A stretch of 64,000 nucleotides of DNA from Burkholderia sp. Bp8963. Its GTDB lineage: Bacteria > Pseudomonadota > Gammaproteobacteria > Burkholderiales > Burkholderiaceae. The position numbers and the translations under genes were made by a program. Of this stretch, positions 35,917-44,665 are shown piece by piece. Positions within the stretch are counted from its first letter, which is position 1, and every line of letters starts with the position of its first letter. The stretch lies in contig NZ_QTQP01000018.1 of assembly GCF_003854275.1 (NCBI RefSeq), positions 62,001 to 126,000 of the forward strand, written 5' to 3'. Below the pieces are notes generated by a model. It was not told the DNA's origin and ran no database searches. It saw only the letters and a program-made list of their open reading frames with translations.

Positions 35917-37533
35917 ATGTCAGATTGTCCGCACGATCCGTACGCGCATCACTACATCTACTGTCTGCCGTTCGGCGCGCAGCCGTGCGGCGCGAGCGGC
36001 GCGTCGCCGCGCACGCATTTCCGCGTGTGGGCGCCCGGCTGTACCCAGGTTCAGCTGGAGCTCGATACCGGCAGCGGCATGACCGTCGTGCCGATGACGG
36101 CGGCCGGCCCGAACTGGTTCGAGGTGTTCGCCGACTGCGGTGCAGGCGCGCGCTACCGCTATCGCCTGGACGACACGACGTCGATTCCCGATCCCGCATC
36201 CCGTTCGCAACCCGAAGGACTCAATGGCCCGAGCGAGGTTGTCGATCCGCGCGCGTTCACGTGGCGTCACACGTTCTGGCACGGGCGTCCGTGGGAAGAC
36301 ATCGCGCTGTATGCGATCCAGCCGCTTGCGGCCGGCGGCTTCGAAGGCGTGCGGCGCCGCTTGCCGCAGCTCGCCCACCTCGGCGTGACCGCGCTCGAAC
36401 TGCTCGCGTCGCCGCACGACAGCCTGCCGTTCGCGCCGCTCGCGATCGATGGCGGCCCTGACGCGCTGAAGGCGCTGATCGACGACGCGCACGGCTTCGG
36501 TCTTGCGGTCATGCTCGAACTCGATTACGCGCGGTTCGGCAGCGGGACCGACGCGTTGCGCCATTACGCGGCGCCGTTCTTCCACACCCGCGACGATCCG
36601 CTGCAGGCGCCGCCGCTCGCGCTCGACCATCCGGAAGTGTGCGATTTCTTCTGCGACAACGCGCTGTACTGGATCGAGGAATACCGTTGCGACGGCCTGC
36701 GCCTGCGCGAGGCGGACCGCATCGGCGTCGCGTGGCTGCGCGAGATCGCGGACCGGGTGCGGGCCGCGACACCGTCCGACCGGCTGATTCACCTCGTGCT
36801 CGGCAGCGAGCGGCATCCCGTGCATCTCGCGGATACCCATTTCGACGCGCAGTGGAACGGCTGCGGCGAGCGGGCGCTGCACCGGTTGACGGATGCCGCG
36901 TCGACGCATGAAGGGATCTCCGCGCATCAGTCGATCCACACGCTCGCTCGCGCGCTGACGGCGGCGGGCACCGCGTTCCAGCCGGCGCCGCCGGCAGAGG
37001 GCGGCGCGCCGGAGGCCGCGTTGCCGCTGACGTCGCTCGTGCTGTCCGACGGTGCGTGGCAGGATCGCGAGGCGGGCCTGGCCGCGCTCGCGCTGTCGTT
37101 GCTGACGCCGCAGATTCCGCTGATCTTCGACGAGACGGCGCGCGATCTCGAGCGCGCGCATTTCGTGCAATCGGCGCTCGCGGTGCGCGCGAAGCTGATC
37201 GCGCCTCGGCTCGCCGATTGCCGGCCGCAGGACGCGCATACGCTGCGCATGAGCGGCGCCGGCGAGGCCGATGCGCTGCTCGCGTCGTGGCGGCTCGCCG
37301 ACGGCGAAACGCTCAGCATTGCGCTGAACCTGTCGCCGGAAGCGGTGCCGTTCGACGCGCCGGAAGGGATGGTGGTGTTCGAGACGCCGGGACGCGCGCG
37401 CGACCGGGTCGACGGAGGGGAGCTGCCGCCATACTCGCTCGTTGCGTGGCTGACGGGCGACGTCAATCAGTACGCGCTGACGCACGACGTGCGCCGGATC
37501 GACGACGGCACGTGGCGCGGCATGCGTGCGTGA
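35917..37533 (+). CDS. TreZ-like GH13 protein lacking catalytic residues (pseudoenzyme)
   Basis: A 538-residue protein. It has an N-terminal CBM48-like domain (FRVWAPGCTQVQLEL), then a GH13 barrel clearly related to malto-oligosyltrehalose trehalohydrolase (DNALYWIEEYRCDGLRL, IHLVLGSERHP, AQWNGCGERALH, IPLIFDETA), then a DUF3459-like C-terminal domain. All four GH13 motifs are altered: the expected nucleophile region RLDA is RLRE (near 262), the acid Glu region is VLGSER (near 294), VVYNH is ELDYAR (near 201), and NHDQ is DGAWQD (near 378). It is therefore probably not a glycosidase and may be a glycan-binding or regulatory protein. GAGGAG precedes the ATG. It stands alone, without treY or glg genes. 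Confidence 0.82.
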   Translation: MSDCPHDPYAHHYIYCLPFGAQPCGASGASPRTHFRVWAPGCTQVQLELDTGSGMTVVPMTAAGPNWFEVFADCGAGARYRYRLDDTTSIPDPASRSQPEGLNGPSEVVDPRAFTWRHTFWHGRPWEDIALYAIQPLAAGGFEGVRRRLPQLAHLGVTALELLASPHDSLPFAPLAIDGGPDALKALIDDAHGFGLAVMLELDYARFGSGTDALRHYAAPFFHTRDDPLQAPPLALDHPEVCDFFCDNALYWIEEYRCDGLRLREADRIGVAWLREIADRVRAATPSDRLIHLVLGSERHPVHLADTHFDAQWNGCGERALHRLTDAASTHEGISAHQSIHTLARALTAAGTAFQPAPPAEGGAPEAALPLTSLVLSDGAWQDREAGLAALALSLLTPQIPLIFDETARDLERAHFVQSALAVRAKLIAPRLADCRPQDAHTLRMSGAGEADALLASWRLADGETLSIALNLSPEAVPFDAPEGMVVFETPGRARDRVDGGELPPYSLVAWLTGDVNQYALTHDVRRIDDGTWRGMRA

Positions 37534-37563
37534 GCACGTGAGCGCTGGCCGCGTGCGGCGGCG

Positions 37564-38148
37564 TTACCAGAAGCCGCGGATGCCCGCGATGCCGTGCGCG
37601 CCGTGGCGGCGCGCGTCGTCGAGGTGCGCGCGGGTCATGCCGCCGAGCGCATAGACGGGTACCGCGACCTGCGAGGCCCAGGCCTCGAAGCGGGCCCAGC
37701 CGAGCGTCGGCGCGCCCGGGTGGCTGAGCGTCGGCAGCACCGGCGACAGCGTGACGAAATCCACGCCGATGCGCTCGGCGTGCTGCAGGTCGTCGAGCGT
37801 GTGGCACGCGGTGGACACGAGCCGCGCGGCCGGCAGCGGCCGGCGCGCGGCCGCACGCAGCGCCGCGCCGTCGAGGTGCCAGCCGGCGCCGTCGAGCGCC
37901 AGCACCGCATCCGCGTCGATCCGCCCGTTGACGATCAACTGCGCGCCAGCCGCATGACAGCGTGCGAGCGCGTCGGCCGCGAGCCGCGCGAACGACGCTT
38001 CGTCGAACGATTTCACGCGCAGCTGCACGAGCGTCTCGCCGCGCGCAAGGACGGCCGACAGCCGGTCGACGAACGCCCGGCAGTCCGCGTCCGACGCGGA
38101 CGCGGGCTCGGGCGTGATCACGCAGCAGGACGGGAGCGGCGCGTTCAT
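37564..38148 (-). CDS. ThiE/TenI-like thiamine-phosphate synthase superfamily protein
   Basis: A 194-residue TIM-barrel protein. LVQLRVKSFDEASF, AQLIVNGRIDADAVLALDGAGWHLDG and VDFVTLSPVLPTLSHPG then VPVYALGGM show the ThiE/TenI fold. The pattern is closest to the domain that is often fused behind a MutT/Nudix hydrolase in proteobacteria; here it is free-standing and short. The pyrophosphate-binding residues of true ThiE are not all evident, so it may not make thiamine phosphate. No thi genes lie next to it. Its start is 53 bases from the end of the next gene upstream on the same strand. Confidence 0.78.
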   Translation of the reverse strand: MNAPLPSCCVITPEPASASDADCRAFVDRLSAVLARGETLVQLRVKSFDEASFARLAADALARCHAAGAQLIVNGRIDADAVLALDGAGWHLDGAALRAAARRPLPAARLVSTACHTLDDLQHAERIGVDFVTLSPVLPTLSHPGAPTLGWARFEAWASQVAVPVYALGGMTRAHLDDARRHGAHGIAGIRGFW

Positions 38149-38200
38149 CGCGTGGCGCGGCGATGTACGGCGGTGATAGCGGTGACGACGGCGCGCGCGC

Positions 38201-39541
38201 TCATTCGTCCGCTTCCTTCACGACCTTCGGATACACGCGTACCAGCACGATGCGCGGCCCGTTCATCTTCTTCACGACGACGTCGAAGCGATCGAACGAC
38301 ACGCGCTGCCCTTCGGACGGCAGGTCGTTCAGCGAATGGATCACGAGGCCGCCGACGGATTCGGCGCGCCCTTCGTCGATGTCGATGCCGAGCGCCTGTT
38401 CGAGCGACACGACAGGCAGGCTGCCCTTGCCCATCAGCGTACCGTCGTCGAGACGCGTCCAGTCCGAGTCGCCCTGGCGGAACTCGTCGTGGATCTGCCC
38501 GACCAGCGCGCCGAGCAGGTTGTCGAGCGTCAGGAAGCCGATCGGCTTCTCACCTTTCTTGCCGACCAGCGCGAAATGCGGCGCACCCTTGCGGAAGCGG
38601 CGGAACAGGTCGAGCGCGGGTGTGTCCGGCTTCACGTACTGCACCGGGCGCACGTAGTCGGACAGGTCGTCGAGCGCCGCGCCCGCATGGCGCGCGAGCA
38701 GCAGGTCTTTGAGGTGGATCAGCCCGCCCACCTGTTCGCGCGATGCGTCGTCGAACAGCGGATAGCGGCTGAAGCGGTGCCGCGCGACGATCTCCATGTT
38801 GTCCGGCAGCGGCAGGTCGCGGCGCAGGCCGACCATCTCGTGGGCCGGCCGCATCAGGTCCGAAACCGTCATCGACGAGAAGTCGAGCGAGTGCGCGAGC
38901 GTGTTCCACTCGTCGTTGCTGTACGTGCCGCGGGCCGGCTGCGCGGTGTTGCCGGCGCTGCGGCGGTTGCGCAGGATCAGCTTCAGCTCGTCGGTCGAGT
39001 AGTGCGCGTCGCCGCCGTGGTCGGCCGACAGGCCCGCGAGCTTCAGCACCGCGTTCGCGCTGTTGTTGAGCACCCAGATCGCCGGGTACATCGCCCAGTA
39101 GAACGCGTACAGCGGCAGCGCGACCCACAGGCCGACCTTCTCGGCCTGGCGGATCGCCATCGATTTCGGCGCGAGTTCGCCGACGACGATGTGCAGGAAC
39201 GAAATCAGCGAGAACGCGAACACCAGCGAGATCAGGTGCACGAGCCGCTCCGACTGCACGCCGATCAGGTCGAGCAGCGGGCCGATCAGTTGGGCGAACG
39301 CAGGTTCGCCGATCCAGCCGAGGCCGAGCGACGCGAGCGTGATGCCGAGCTGGCACGCGGACAGGTAGGCATCGAGGCGTGAATGCACGATGCCGAGGAT
39401 GCGGCCGCGCAAGCCGCGCCTGCGCGCGAGGGTCTTGACGCGCGTCGCGCGCAATTTGACGAGGCCGAATTCGGCCGCGACGAAGAAGCCGTTGAGGGCC
39501 ACCAGGAACAACGCGCCGATCAGCGCGAAGATCTGAACCAA
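38201..39541 (-). CDS. CorC/HlyC-type membrane protein with CBS pair (CNNM/UPF0053 family)
   Basis: A 446-residue protein. It has an N-terminal CNNM (DUF21) membrane domain (about 1-195, three to four helices, GFFVAAEFGLVKLRATRVK at the start and SACQLGITLASLGLGWIGEP), then two CBS domains (about 220-340) and a C-terminal CorC_HlyC domain (about 355-440). Such proteins take part in Mg2+ or Co2+ handling and were once called haemolysins. The start is TTG at 39541 with CGGAG upstream. The N-terminus is predicted inside the membrane without a signal peptide. Confidence 0.9.
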   Translation of the reverse strand: MVQIFALIGALFLVALNGFFVAAEFGLVKLRATRVKTLARRRGLRGRILGIVHSRLDAYLSACQLGITLASLGLGWIGEPAFAQLIGPLLDLIGVQSERLVHLISLVFAFSLISFLHIVVGELAPKSMAIRQAEKVGLWVALPLYAFYWAMYPAIWVLNNSANAVLKLAGLSADHGGDAHYSTDELKLILRNRRSAGNTAQPARGTYSNDEWNTLAHSLDFSSMTVSDLMRPAHEMVGLRRDLPLPDNMEIVARHRFSRYPLFDDASREQVGGLIHLKDLLLARHAGAALDDLSDYVRPVQYVKPDTPALDLFRRFRKGAPHFALVGKKGEKPIGFLTLDNLLGALVGQIHDEFRQGDSDWTRLDDGTLMGKGSLPVVSLEQALGIDIDEGRAESVGGLVIHSLNDLPSEGQRVSFDRFDVVVKKMNGPRIVLVRVYPKVVKEADE

Positions 39542-39618
39542 GGAATCGCTCCGGTAATGACAGGCCCGTCAGTATAGGGCCGAAAGGAAACCGTAATGTG
39601 TCGCGGGTGCCGGATTGC

Positions 39619-40398
39619 TTACACCGGCGCCTCGCAAGCGAGCGTGAGCGTGATCGTGGCCGCCGCGCCGTCGGCGAACCGGTCGTGTGCGAGCGTGCCG
39701 CCGTGCGCGAGTGCGACGCGCTGGGGTAGCGCGAGCATCCACGCGACGCGTTTCGCATCGCGTTCGCGCAGCATCTCGCGGCGCGCGAACGGCTCGAGCA
39801 CGTGGGGGAGGGTCGGGTCGGCGAGCGACGCGGCGTGCACGTCGCAAACAACGCGCGCGACGAGCTGCGTGCCGTCGCGTGCGCAGGAGAACGACACGCG
39901 GCTGCCGGCGGCGCTCGCCTCGACGGCTGCGATCAGCATCGCCCAGAGCGCCTGCGCGACGCGTTCGCGGTCGGCGGCCAGCGATGTGTCGGGTTCGGGC
40001 AGCGTCGCGTCGAGCGTCACCTGCCGCGCATCGGCGAGCGCGAAGCGGGCGAGCGCGAGCGTGTCGTCGAGCAGCGTGCGCAGCGCGAACCGCTGCGGGG
40101 CGACGGCGAGCGTGCGCGTGTCGGCGCGCGGCGCATCGAGTGCGTCATCGATCAGCCTGACCTGCTGATCGATGCCGGCGCGGATGCCCGCGAGCGCGCG
40201 CTGCAGGTTCGGATCGGCATTGGCGAGCTGGCGCTCGAGCACGTACGCCCAGCTGTGCATCGCGTTGAGCGGGCTGCGCAGGTCGTGCGACGCGGTCGAC
40301 AGCGCCTGGTCGCGGAGGAACAGTGCCGCCTGCGCGGCATAGTGGGCTGCGCGTTCGCGCAGCAGGTCGGCGGCGGGATCGACGGGAGTGGGCGTCAC
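39619..40398 (-). CDS. Histidine kinase-like protein with degenerate ATP-binding domain
   Basis: A 259-residue soluble protein with a clear phosphoacceptor region ASHDLRSPLNAMHSWAYVL near residue 38 (HisKA type). The HATPase part (about 135-255) is worn: the N-box Asn is replaced (QALWAMLIAAVEAS), the DxGxG box reads CDVHAASLADP and the G2 box is RVAWMLALPQRV; only the final HGGTL is kept. It probably cannot bind ATP and could act as a phosphotransfer or dimerisation protein. The start GTG at 40398 is chosen by homology. No sensor domain, membrane helix or partner response regulator is next to it. Confidence 0.7.
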   Translation of the reverse strand: MTPTPVDPAADLLRERAAHYAAQAALFLRDQALSTASHDLRSPLNAMHSWAYVLERQLANADPNLQRALAGIRAGIDQQVRLIDDALDAPRADTRTLAVAPQRFALRTLLDDTLALARFALADARQVTLDATLPEPDTSLAADRERVAQALWAMLIAAVEASAAGSRVSFSCARDGTQLVARVVCDVHAASLADPTLPHVLEPFARREMLRERDAKRVAWMLALPQRVALAHGGTLAHDRFADGAAATITLTLACEAPV

Positions 40399-40425
40399 GG
40401 AGCAGGCCTGTCGTAAGCGGTTGGT

Positions 40426-40445
40426 GTTGCAACTGCAGTTGCAAC
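40426..40445. promoter_or_regulatory. Perfect 20-base palindrome at the promoter of the kinase-like gene
   Basis: GTTGCAACTGCAGTTGCAAC reads the same on both strands. On the minus strand a TATAAT (-10) sits at 40461-40456, so the palindrome covers about +4 to +23 of the transcript toward the kinase-like gene. It should be an operator or a hairpin in the leader. Confidence 0.75.
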
Positions 40446-40474
40446 GCAAACCGCCATTATAGGGATCGTGTGCG

Positions 40475-41398
40475 TCACGCCGGCAGCGCGTCCTCGTCCT
40501 TCTTCCGCGCATCGCCGTTCGGCAGCAGCTGGCAGGCGAGCAGGCCAGCGAGCATCAGCACGCAGCCGAACAGCGCGCGCAGCGACAGCGTCTCGCCAAG
40601 CGCGGCCCAGCCGGCGATCGCCGCAAACACGCCTTCCATGCTGAAGATCACCGCCGCGTGCGCAGGCGCCGCGTCGCGCTGCGCGACGACCTGCAGCGTA
40701 TAGCCGACGCCGACCGACAGCAGGCCGCCGTACAGCAGCGTCGGCAGCGCGCCGCGCAGCATCGTGGTGGTGACGGGCTCGATTGCGAGACCGACCGCAA
40801 GGCACAGTGCGCCGCAGACCACGAACTGCAGGAACGCGAGCACGAGCGGATCGTGACGTCGCGCGAGGTGGCCGACCGCCATCACGTGCGCGGCGATGAT
40901 GACTGCGCCGGCGAGCTGGAACCAGTCGCCGTAGAGAACCGAGAAATGCTCGTCGATGCTCAGGAAATACAGCCCGATCGCCGCGAGCAGCGCGCCGAAC
41001 CACGTGCCGGCGCCGATCCGGTGCCGCGCGAACACGCCCATCAGCGGGACGATCACGACGTAAAGCGAGCTGATGAAGCCGGCATTCGCGATCCGTGTGT
41101 ACTGCAGGCCGATCTGCTGCAGCGAGATCGACACCGCGAGCAGTGTGCCGAGCGCGAGGCCGGGCAGCAGCAGCGCGGGCGCCTGGCGGATCGCCGCGAG
41201 GTGCGCGCGCGACGCCGCGTTCAGGCGCAGCAGCGGGATCAGCACGAGCGCGCCGAGCAGGAACCGCAGCCCGGTGAACAGGAACGGCCCGATCACGTCG
41301 AGGCTCAGCCGTTGCGCGACGAACGCCGTTCCCCAGATGGCGGCGGCGGCGAGCATCAGCAGGTTGGCGCGGAGGTGCTGGCGGGCGGCGGGCTTCAT
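40475..41398 (-). CDS. EamA-family (DMT) transporter
   Basis: A 307-residue inner-membrane protein with ten helices in two EamA repeats: AAAAIWGTAFVAQRLSLDVIGP in the first and IFSMEGVFAAIAGWAALGETL in the second. EamA proteins export or import small metabolites such as amino acids. The start at 41398 has a TTGTAAGG-type upstream sequence without a strong ribosome site. It is divergent in position from no gene: the LysR regulator gene upstream is on the same strand, 39 bases away, so they may be cotranscribed. Confidence 0.9.
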   Translation of the reverse strand: MKPAARQHLRANLLMLAAAAIWGTAFVAQRLSLDVIGPFLFTGLRFLLGALVLIPLLRLNAASRAHLAAIRQAPALLLPGLALGTLLAVSISLQQIGLQYTRIANAGFISSLYVVIVPLMGVFARHRIGAGTWFGALLAAIGLYFLSIDEHFSVLYGDWFQLAGAVIIAAHVMAVGHLARRHDPLVLAFLQFVVCGALCLAVGLAIEPVTTTMLRGALPTLLYGGLLSVGVGYTLQVVAQRDAAPAHAAVIFSMEGVFAAIAGWAALGETLSLRALFGCVLMLAGLLACQLLPNGDARKKDEDALPA

Positions 41399-41437
41399 GA
41401 ATGTTTGTAAGGTGGAGGGCTGACGAAACCCGTTAGT

Positions 41438-42295
41438 TTACGCCGACATTGCAAGGCTGTCGGCAAACCTTCGCAGCGACGCCGCCGAGCGCGGGTCGCG
41501 CACCCGTGAATACAGCACCACCCGCGAGCGTGGCAGCGGCGGCAGGCGGAACTTCGCGCCGACGTCGACGATCGTGCGCGGCGCGACGCGGCGGGCCAGT
41601 GGACACACGGCGAGCCCTGCGGCGGCGGCGGCTGCGACCGCCGCGACGCCGCCGCCCGTGAAGCGTTCGCACCACGGCAGCCCCGCCTGGTCGAGCGCGC
41701 GCAACGCGGCGGCCCGCACGCCGCACGGGCCGGCCAGCACCGCGAGCGGCAGCGGCTCGCCCGCGCGCGGCGTCCAGTCCGGCGCGGCGAGCCACGCGAG
41801 CGGTTCGGTGAACAGCAGCGTGCCGTCGTCGCGCGGCGGATCCTCGCCAGGTTCGTGGCGCACGATGACCGCATCGAACCGGCGCTCGTCGAAGCGCGCG
41901 AGCAGGTTCGCGGACGAGCCGAGATGCATTTCGAGCGACAGGCCCGGGTCCTGCCGGTGCAGGCTCGTGAGCACCGCAGGCAGGTCGGGCACCGCGACGT
42001 GCTCGCTGACGCCGAGCGACAGGCGCCGCGTGCCGGCTGCGATCGCGCCGAGCGCCTGATCGTGCGCATCGAGCAGCGCGCGGGCGGCGGGCAGGAAAGT
42101 TTCGCCGTCGGGCGCGAGTTTCACGACGCGCGGCGTGCGCGCGAGCAGCGGCTTGCCGAGATGGGCTTCGAGCCGCTTCAGCTTCAGGCTGACGGCCGAT
42201 TGCGTGGTGCCGAGCGCGTCGGCGGCGCGCGTGAAGCTCGCGAGATCGGCAACCAGCACGAATGCGCGCACCGCGTCGAGGTCAAGGACTTTCAT
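41438..42295 (-). CDS. LysR-family transcriptional regulator
   Basis: A 285-residue LysR regulator with an N-terminal winged helix (LDAVRAFVLVADLASFTRAA, TTQSAVSLKLKRLE) and a C-terminal effector domain. The middle region has an Ala/Val-rich helix GGGVAAVAAAAAAGLAVCPL. The start at 42295 (MKVLDLD) is favoured over an upstream ATG at 42337. It is divergent from the tautomerase gene, and an inverted repeat ATTTCA-N12-TGAAAT overlaps its own start (42294-42317). It is also directly upstream of the EamA exporter gene, a common LysR target. The ligand is unknown. Confidence 0.88.
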   Translation of the reverse strand: MKVLDLDAVRAFVLVADLASFTRAADALGTTQSAVSLKLKRLEAHLGKPLLARTPRVVKLAPDGETFLPAARALLDAHDQALGAIAAGTRRLSLGVSEHVAVPDLPAVLTSLHRQDPGLSLEMHLGSSANLLARFDERRFDAVIVRHEPGEDPPRDDGTLLFTEPLAWLAAPDWTPRAGEPLPLAVLAGPCGVRAAALRALDQAGLPWCERFTGGGVAAVAAAAAAGLAVCPLARRVAPRTIVDVGAKFRLPPLPRSRVVLYSRVRDPRSAASLRRFADSLAMSA

Positions 42296-42404
42296 TTCAA
42301 AGATAAATGAATGAAATATGCATTGATGACTGTTCATTATAGATGGGCGCGCTTAACCTGACCTTGCGTTTCGATCCTTCAACGTCACCGTCAGGAGAAC
42401 CACC

Positions 42405-42788
42405 ATGCCACTCACCCGTATCGCAGTACGCGAAGGCAAGCCGGCCGAATACCGCGCGGCGCTCGTCGACGGCGTGCATCGCGCGCTGATGCGCATGTTC
42501 AACGTGCCCGAGGACGACATCTTCATGATCGTGACCGAGCACGCAAAAGAGAACTTCGTGTTCGGCCGCCACTATCTCGACATCGAACGCAGCGACGATC
42601 TCGTGATCATCCAGATGACCGTGAACAACACGCGCACGCTCGAACAGAAGCAGGCGCTGTACCGGACCATCGCCGACAACCTGGCCGAGCGGCCCGGCGT
42701 GCGCCGGCAGGACGTGTTCATCAGTCTCGTCGAGGTGCTGAAGGAGGACTGGTCGTTCGGCAACGGCATCGCGCAGTACGTCGTCTGA
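42405..42788 (+). CDS. Tautomerase-family protein
   Basis: A 127-residue protein of the tautomerase superfamily (Tautomerase_2 type). It keeps the catalytic Pro directly after Met (PLTRIAVREGKPAEYRAAL), and has FMIVTEHAKENFVFGRHYLD and the end VLKEDWSFGNGIAQYV. Related proteins are found near LysR regulators and exporters. AGGAG precedes the ATG at 42405. Gene position suggests control by the divergent LysR protein. The substrate is unknown. Confidence 0.9.
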   Translation: MPLTRIAVREGKPAEYRAALVDGVHRALMRMFNVPEDDIFMIVTEHAKENFVFGRHYLDIERSDDLVIIQMTVNNTRTLEQKQALYRTIADNLAERPGVRRQDVFISLVEVLKEDWSFGNGIAQYVV

Positions 42789-42915
42789 CGGGCCGCAACG
42801 CGACGACGGCACGCGCGTCGCCAGGAGGCTTTTGTGCCGTGTACTATGGCACTTGTATTACAAGCGATGCCGGCGACGGGGAGACGCCGGCGATTCTTCA
42901 TACGCAGGAGCCTCC

Positions 42916-44619
42916 ATGTCGCGTGTGCTGGAACTAGTGCTGTGCATGTCGTTGGAAGGTTGGCCGGCCGCGGCGACGGGCCGGGCGCGGGGCGCGCAAC
43001 GCGACTTCGGCGCCGAACTCGGCCGCGCGTGGCGCATCTGCCCGCAGGTCCGGATGCGTCGCGGCCAGGAGCGTGTGACGATCGAACCGTGCGAGATCGT
43101 CGAAGCCGAGCCGAGTCCCGGCGCGAGCTGGTGGACGTGGGTCGAATCCACCGCGAACGGGCGGCGCGTCGTCGCGTCGCGCACGCGGGCGTTCGCGCCC
43201 GGCGTCACGCTTCGCGAGGTCTTCGATGCGGAACACGCGGGCATCGTCGTCGCCGCGCGTGAACCGGAGCCGGCGGTGCGGGCCGATCCGTCGGCGCAAG
43301 CGAAGGCATCCGGCGGGTCCGGGGCGGCGGAGGCGTCCGCGGTGACCGATGCGTCCGGAGCGTCCGCAGCGCAGGACGCCGCGATCGCGCTGGAAACCGC
43401 CGCCGCCGAGGCGTCCGCCCCCCAGGCCGAACCCGCAGCGCCGGCTGGCGCCGTGCCTCTGCGGCTCGTCAGCGAGCGGCGGCGCGGGCGCTGGGCCGAC
43501 GACAGCGGCGTGGTGGTCGAGATGACGCTCGACGACGTGTCGATCCACGACGGCGACGGCCCGCCGCGCCGTTATTGCGAACTGCGCCTCGCGGCGCCGG
43601 ACTGGGAGACGCTCGATGCGCGCACGGCAGCGCTGCACGCGCTGTTCGCCGCCGCGCGCGAACTGAGTGGTGCGTGGCCCGCGTTCGTGCAGCTGACGAG
43701 CGTGATCGATCGCGCCTGCGCGGGCGCGCTGGCTGCAGACACCCCGGTGAAGGCGCGGCTCGTCGACCTGAGCGGCATCCGCACACAGCGCGCGGCGCTG
43801 TTCGCGCTGTCCGGCGACATCGCCGCCCAATGGCTCGGCAACGAAAATGGCGTGCTTGATTGCGAGGATCCAGAATTCGTCCACCAGATGCGTGTCGCGC
43901 TGCGCCGCTTGCGCACGCTGATGCGTTTTTTTCCGCGCTACGCGAACGGCGGCTGGAAGGACAGTCTCGCGACCGACCTGCGCTGGCTCGGGTCGATGCT
44001 CGGCACCGTGCGCGACTGGGACGTGTTCTCGACGGAGAGCCTGCCCGCACTGATTGCCGCCGACGGCGGCAACCCAGAGTGGGCGGGCACGCTCGACGCG
44101 TCGCGCGCACAATGCGTGGCGGCGCGTGTCGAGCTGCGGCAGCAGTTGCATTCGGCGCGGTACGCGCGGCTCACGCTCGGCTGGCTCGAATGGGTGAGCG
44201 CGCTGGCGCTGCCGCCCGTCGGCGACGATGATGCGCCGTCGCTGAAGCGGCACGTCGCGAAGCGCGTGCGCCGCCTGTTCGGTCATCTGTACGGCTCACC
44301 GTCGCTCGAATCGCTCGACACGGCCGCGCGCCATCAGGTCCGGATCGATGCGAAGCGGCTGCGCTACGCGCTCGAGTTTTTCGCGTCGCTGGCGTCGCGC
44401 CGCACGCGCACCGAGACGGTCAAGACGCTATCGCGCGTGCAGGGCGTGCTCGGCGAAGCGAACGACACGGTGGTCGCGCTGCATCGTCTCGAGCAACTGG
44501 CGGCGCCGCCGTACCAGCTCGGCTTCGTGCGTGGCTACGGCGCGGCGCTCGAGCAGCGCGCGGTGCGCGACGCCGAGGCGCTGCTCGCCAGCCTGCGGCC
44601 GCCGAAGCTTGCCGGCTGA
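42916..44619 (+). CDS. CYTH-CHAD domain protein with degenerate CYTH half
   Basis: A 567-residue protein. The N-terminal half (about 1-270) resembles CYTH but the ExExK start motif is absent (LVLCMSLEG in its place), and there is an Ala/Ser-rich linker (about 120-185). The C-terminal half is a CHAD domain with its two His-rich repeats (VHQMRVALRRLRTLMRFF near 322 and HQVRIDAKRLRYALEFF near 472). CHAD domains bind polyphosphate and sit on polyphosphate granules. AGGAG precedes the ATG at 42916. It is followed by modE 46 bases later, probably by chance. Confidence 0.85.
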   Translation: MSRVLELVLCMSLEGWPAAATGRARGAQRDFGAELGRAWRICPQVRMRRGQERVTIEPCEIVEAEPSPGASWWTWVESTANGRRVVASRTRAFAPGVTLREVFDAEHAGIVVAAREPEPAVRADPSAQAKASGGSGAAEASAVTDASGASAAQDAAIALETAAAEASAPQAEPAAPAGAVPLRLVSERRRGRWADDSGVVVEMTLDDVSIHDGDGPPRRYCELRLAAPDWETLDARTAALHALFAAARELSGAWPAFVQLTSVIDRACAGALAADTPVKARLVDLSGIRTQRAALFALSGDIAAQWLGNENGVLDCEDPEFVHQMRVALRRLRTLMRFFPRYANGGWKDSLATDLRWLGSMLGTVRDWDVFSTESLPALIAADGGNPEWAGTLDASRAQCVAARVELRQQLHSARYARLTLGWLEWVSALALPPVGDDDAPSLKRHVAKRVRRLFGHLYGSPSLESLDTAARHQVRIDAKRLRYALEFFASLASRRTRTETVKTLSRVQGVLGEANDTVVALHRLEQLAAPPYQLGFVRGYGAALEQRAVRDAEALLASLRPPKLAG

Positions 44620-44665
44620 GCGGTGCGTTGACGATCATGGCATCCCGCTTCCTGCCCGCCGAACG

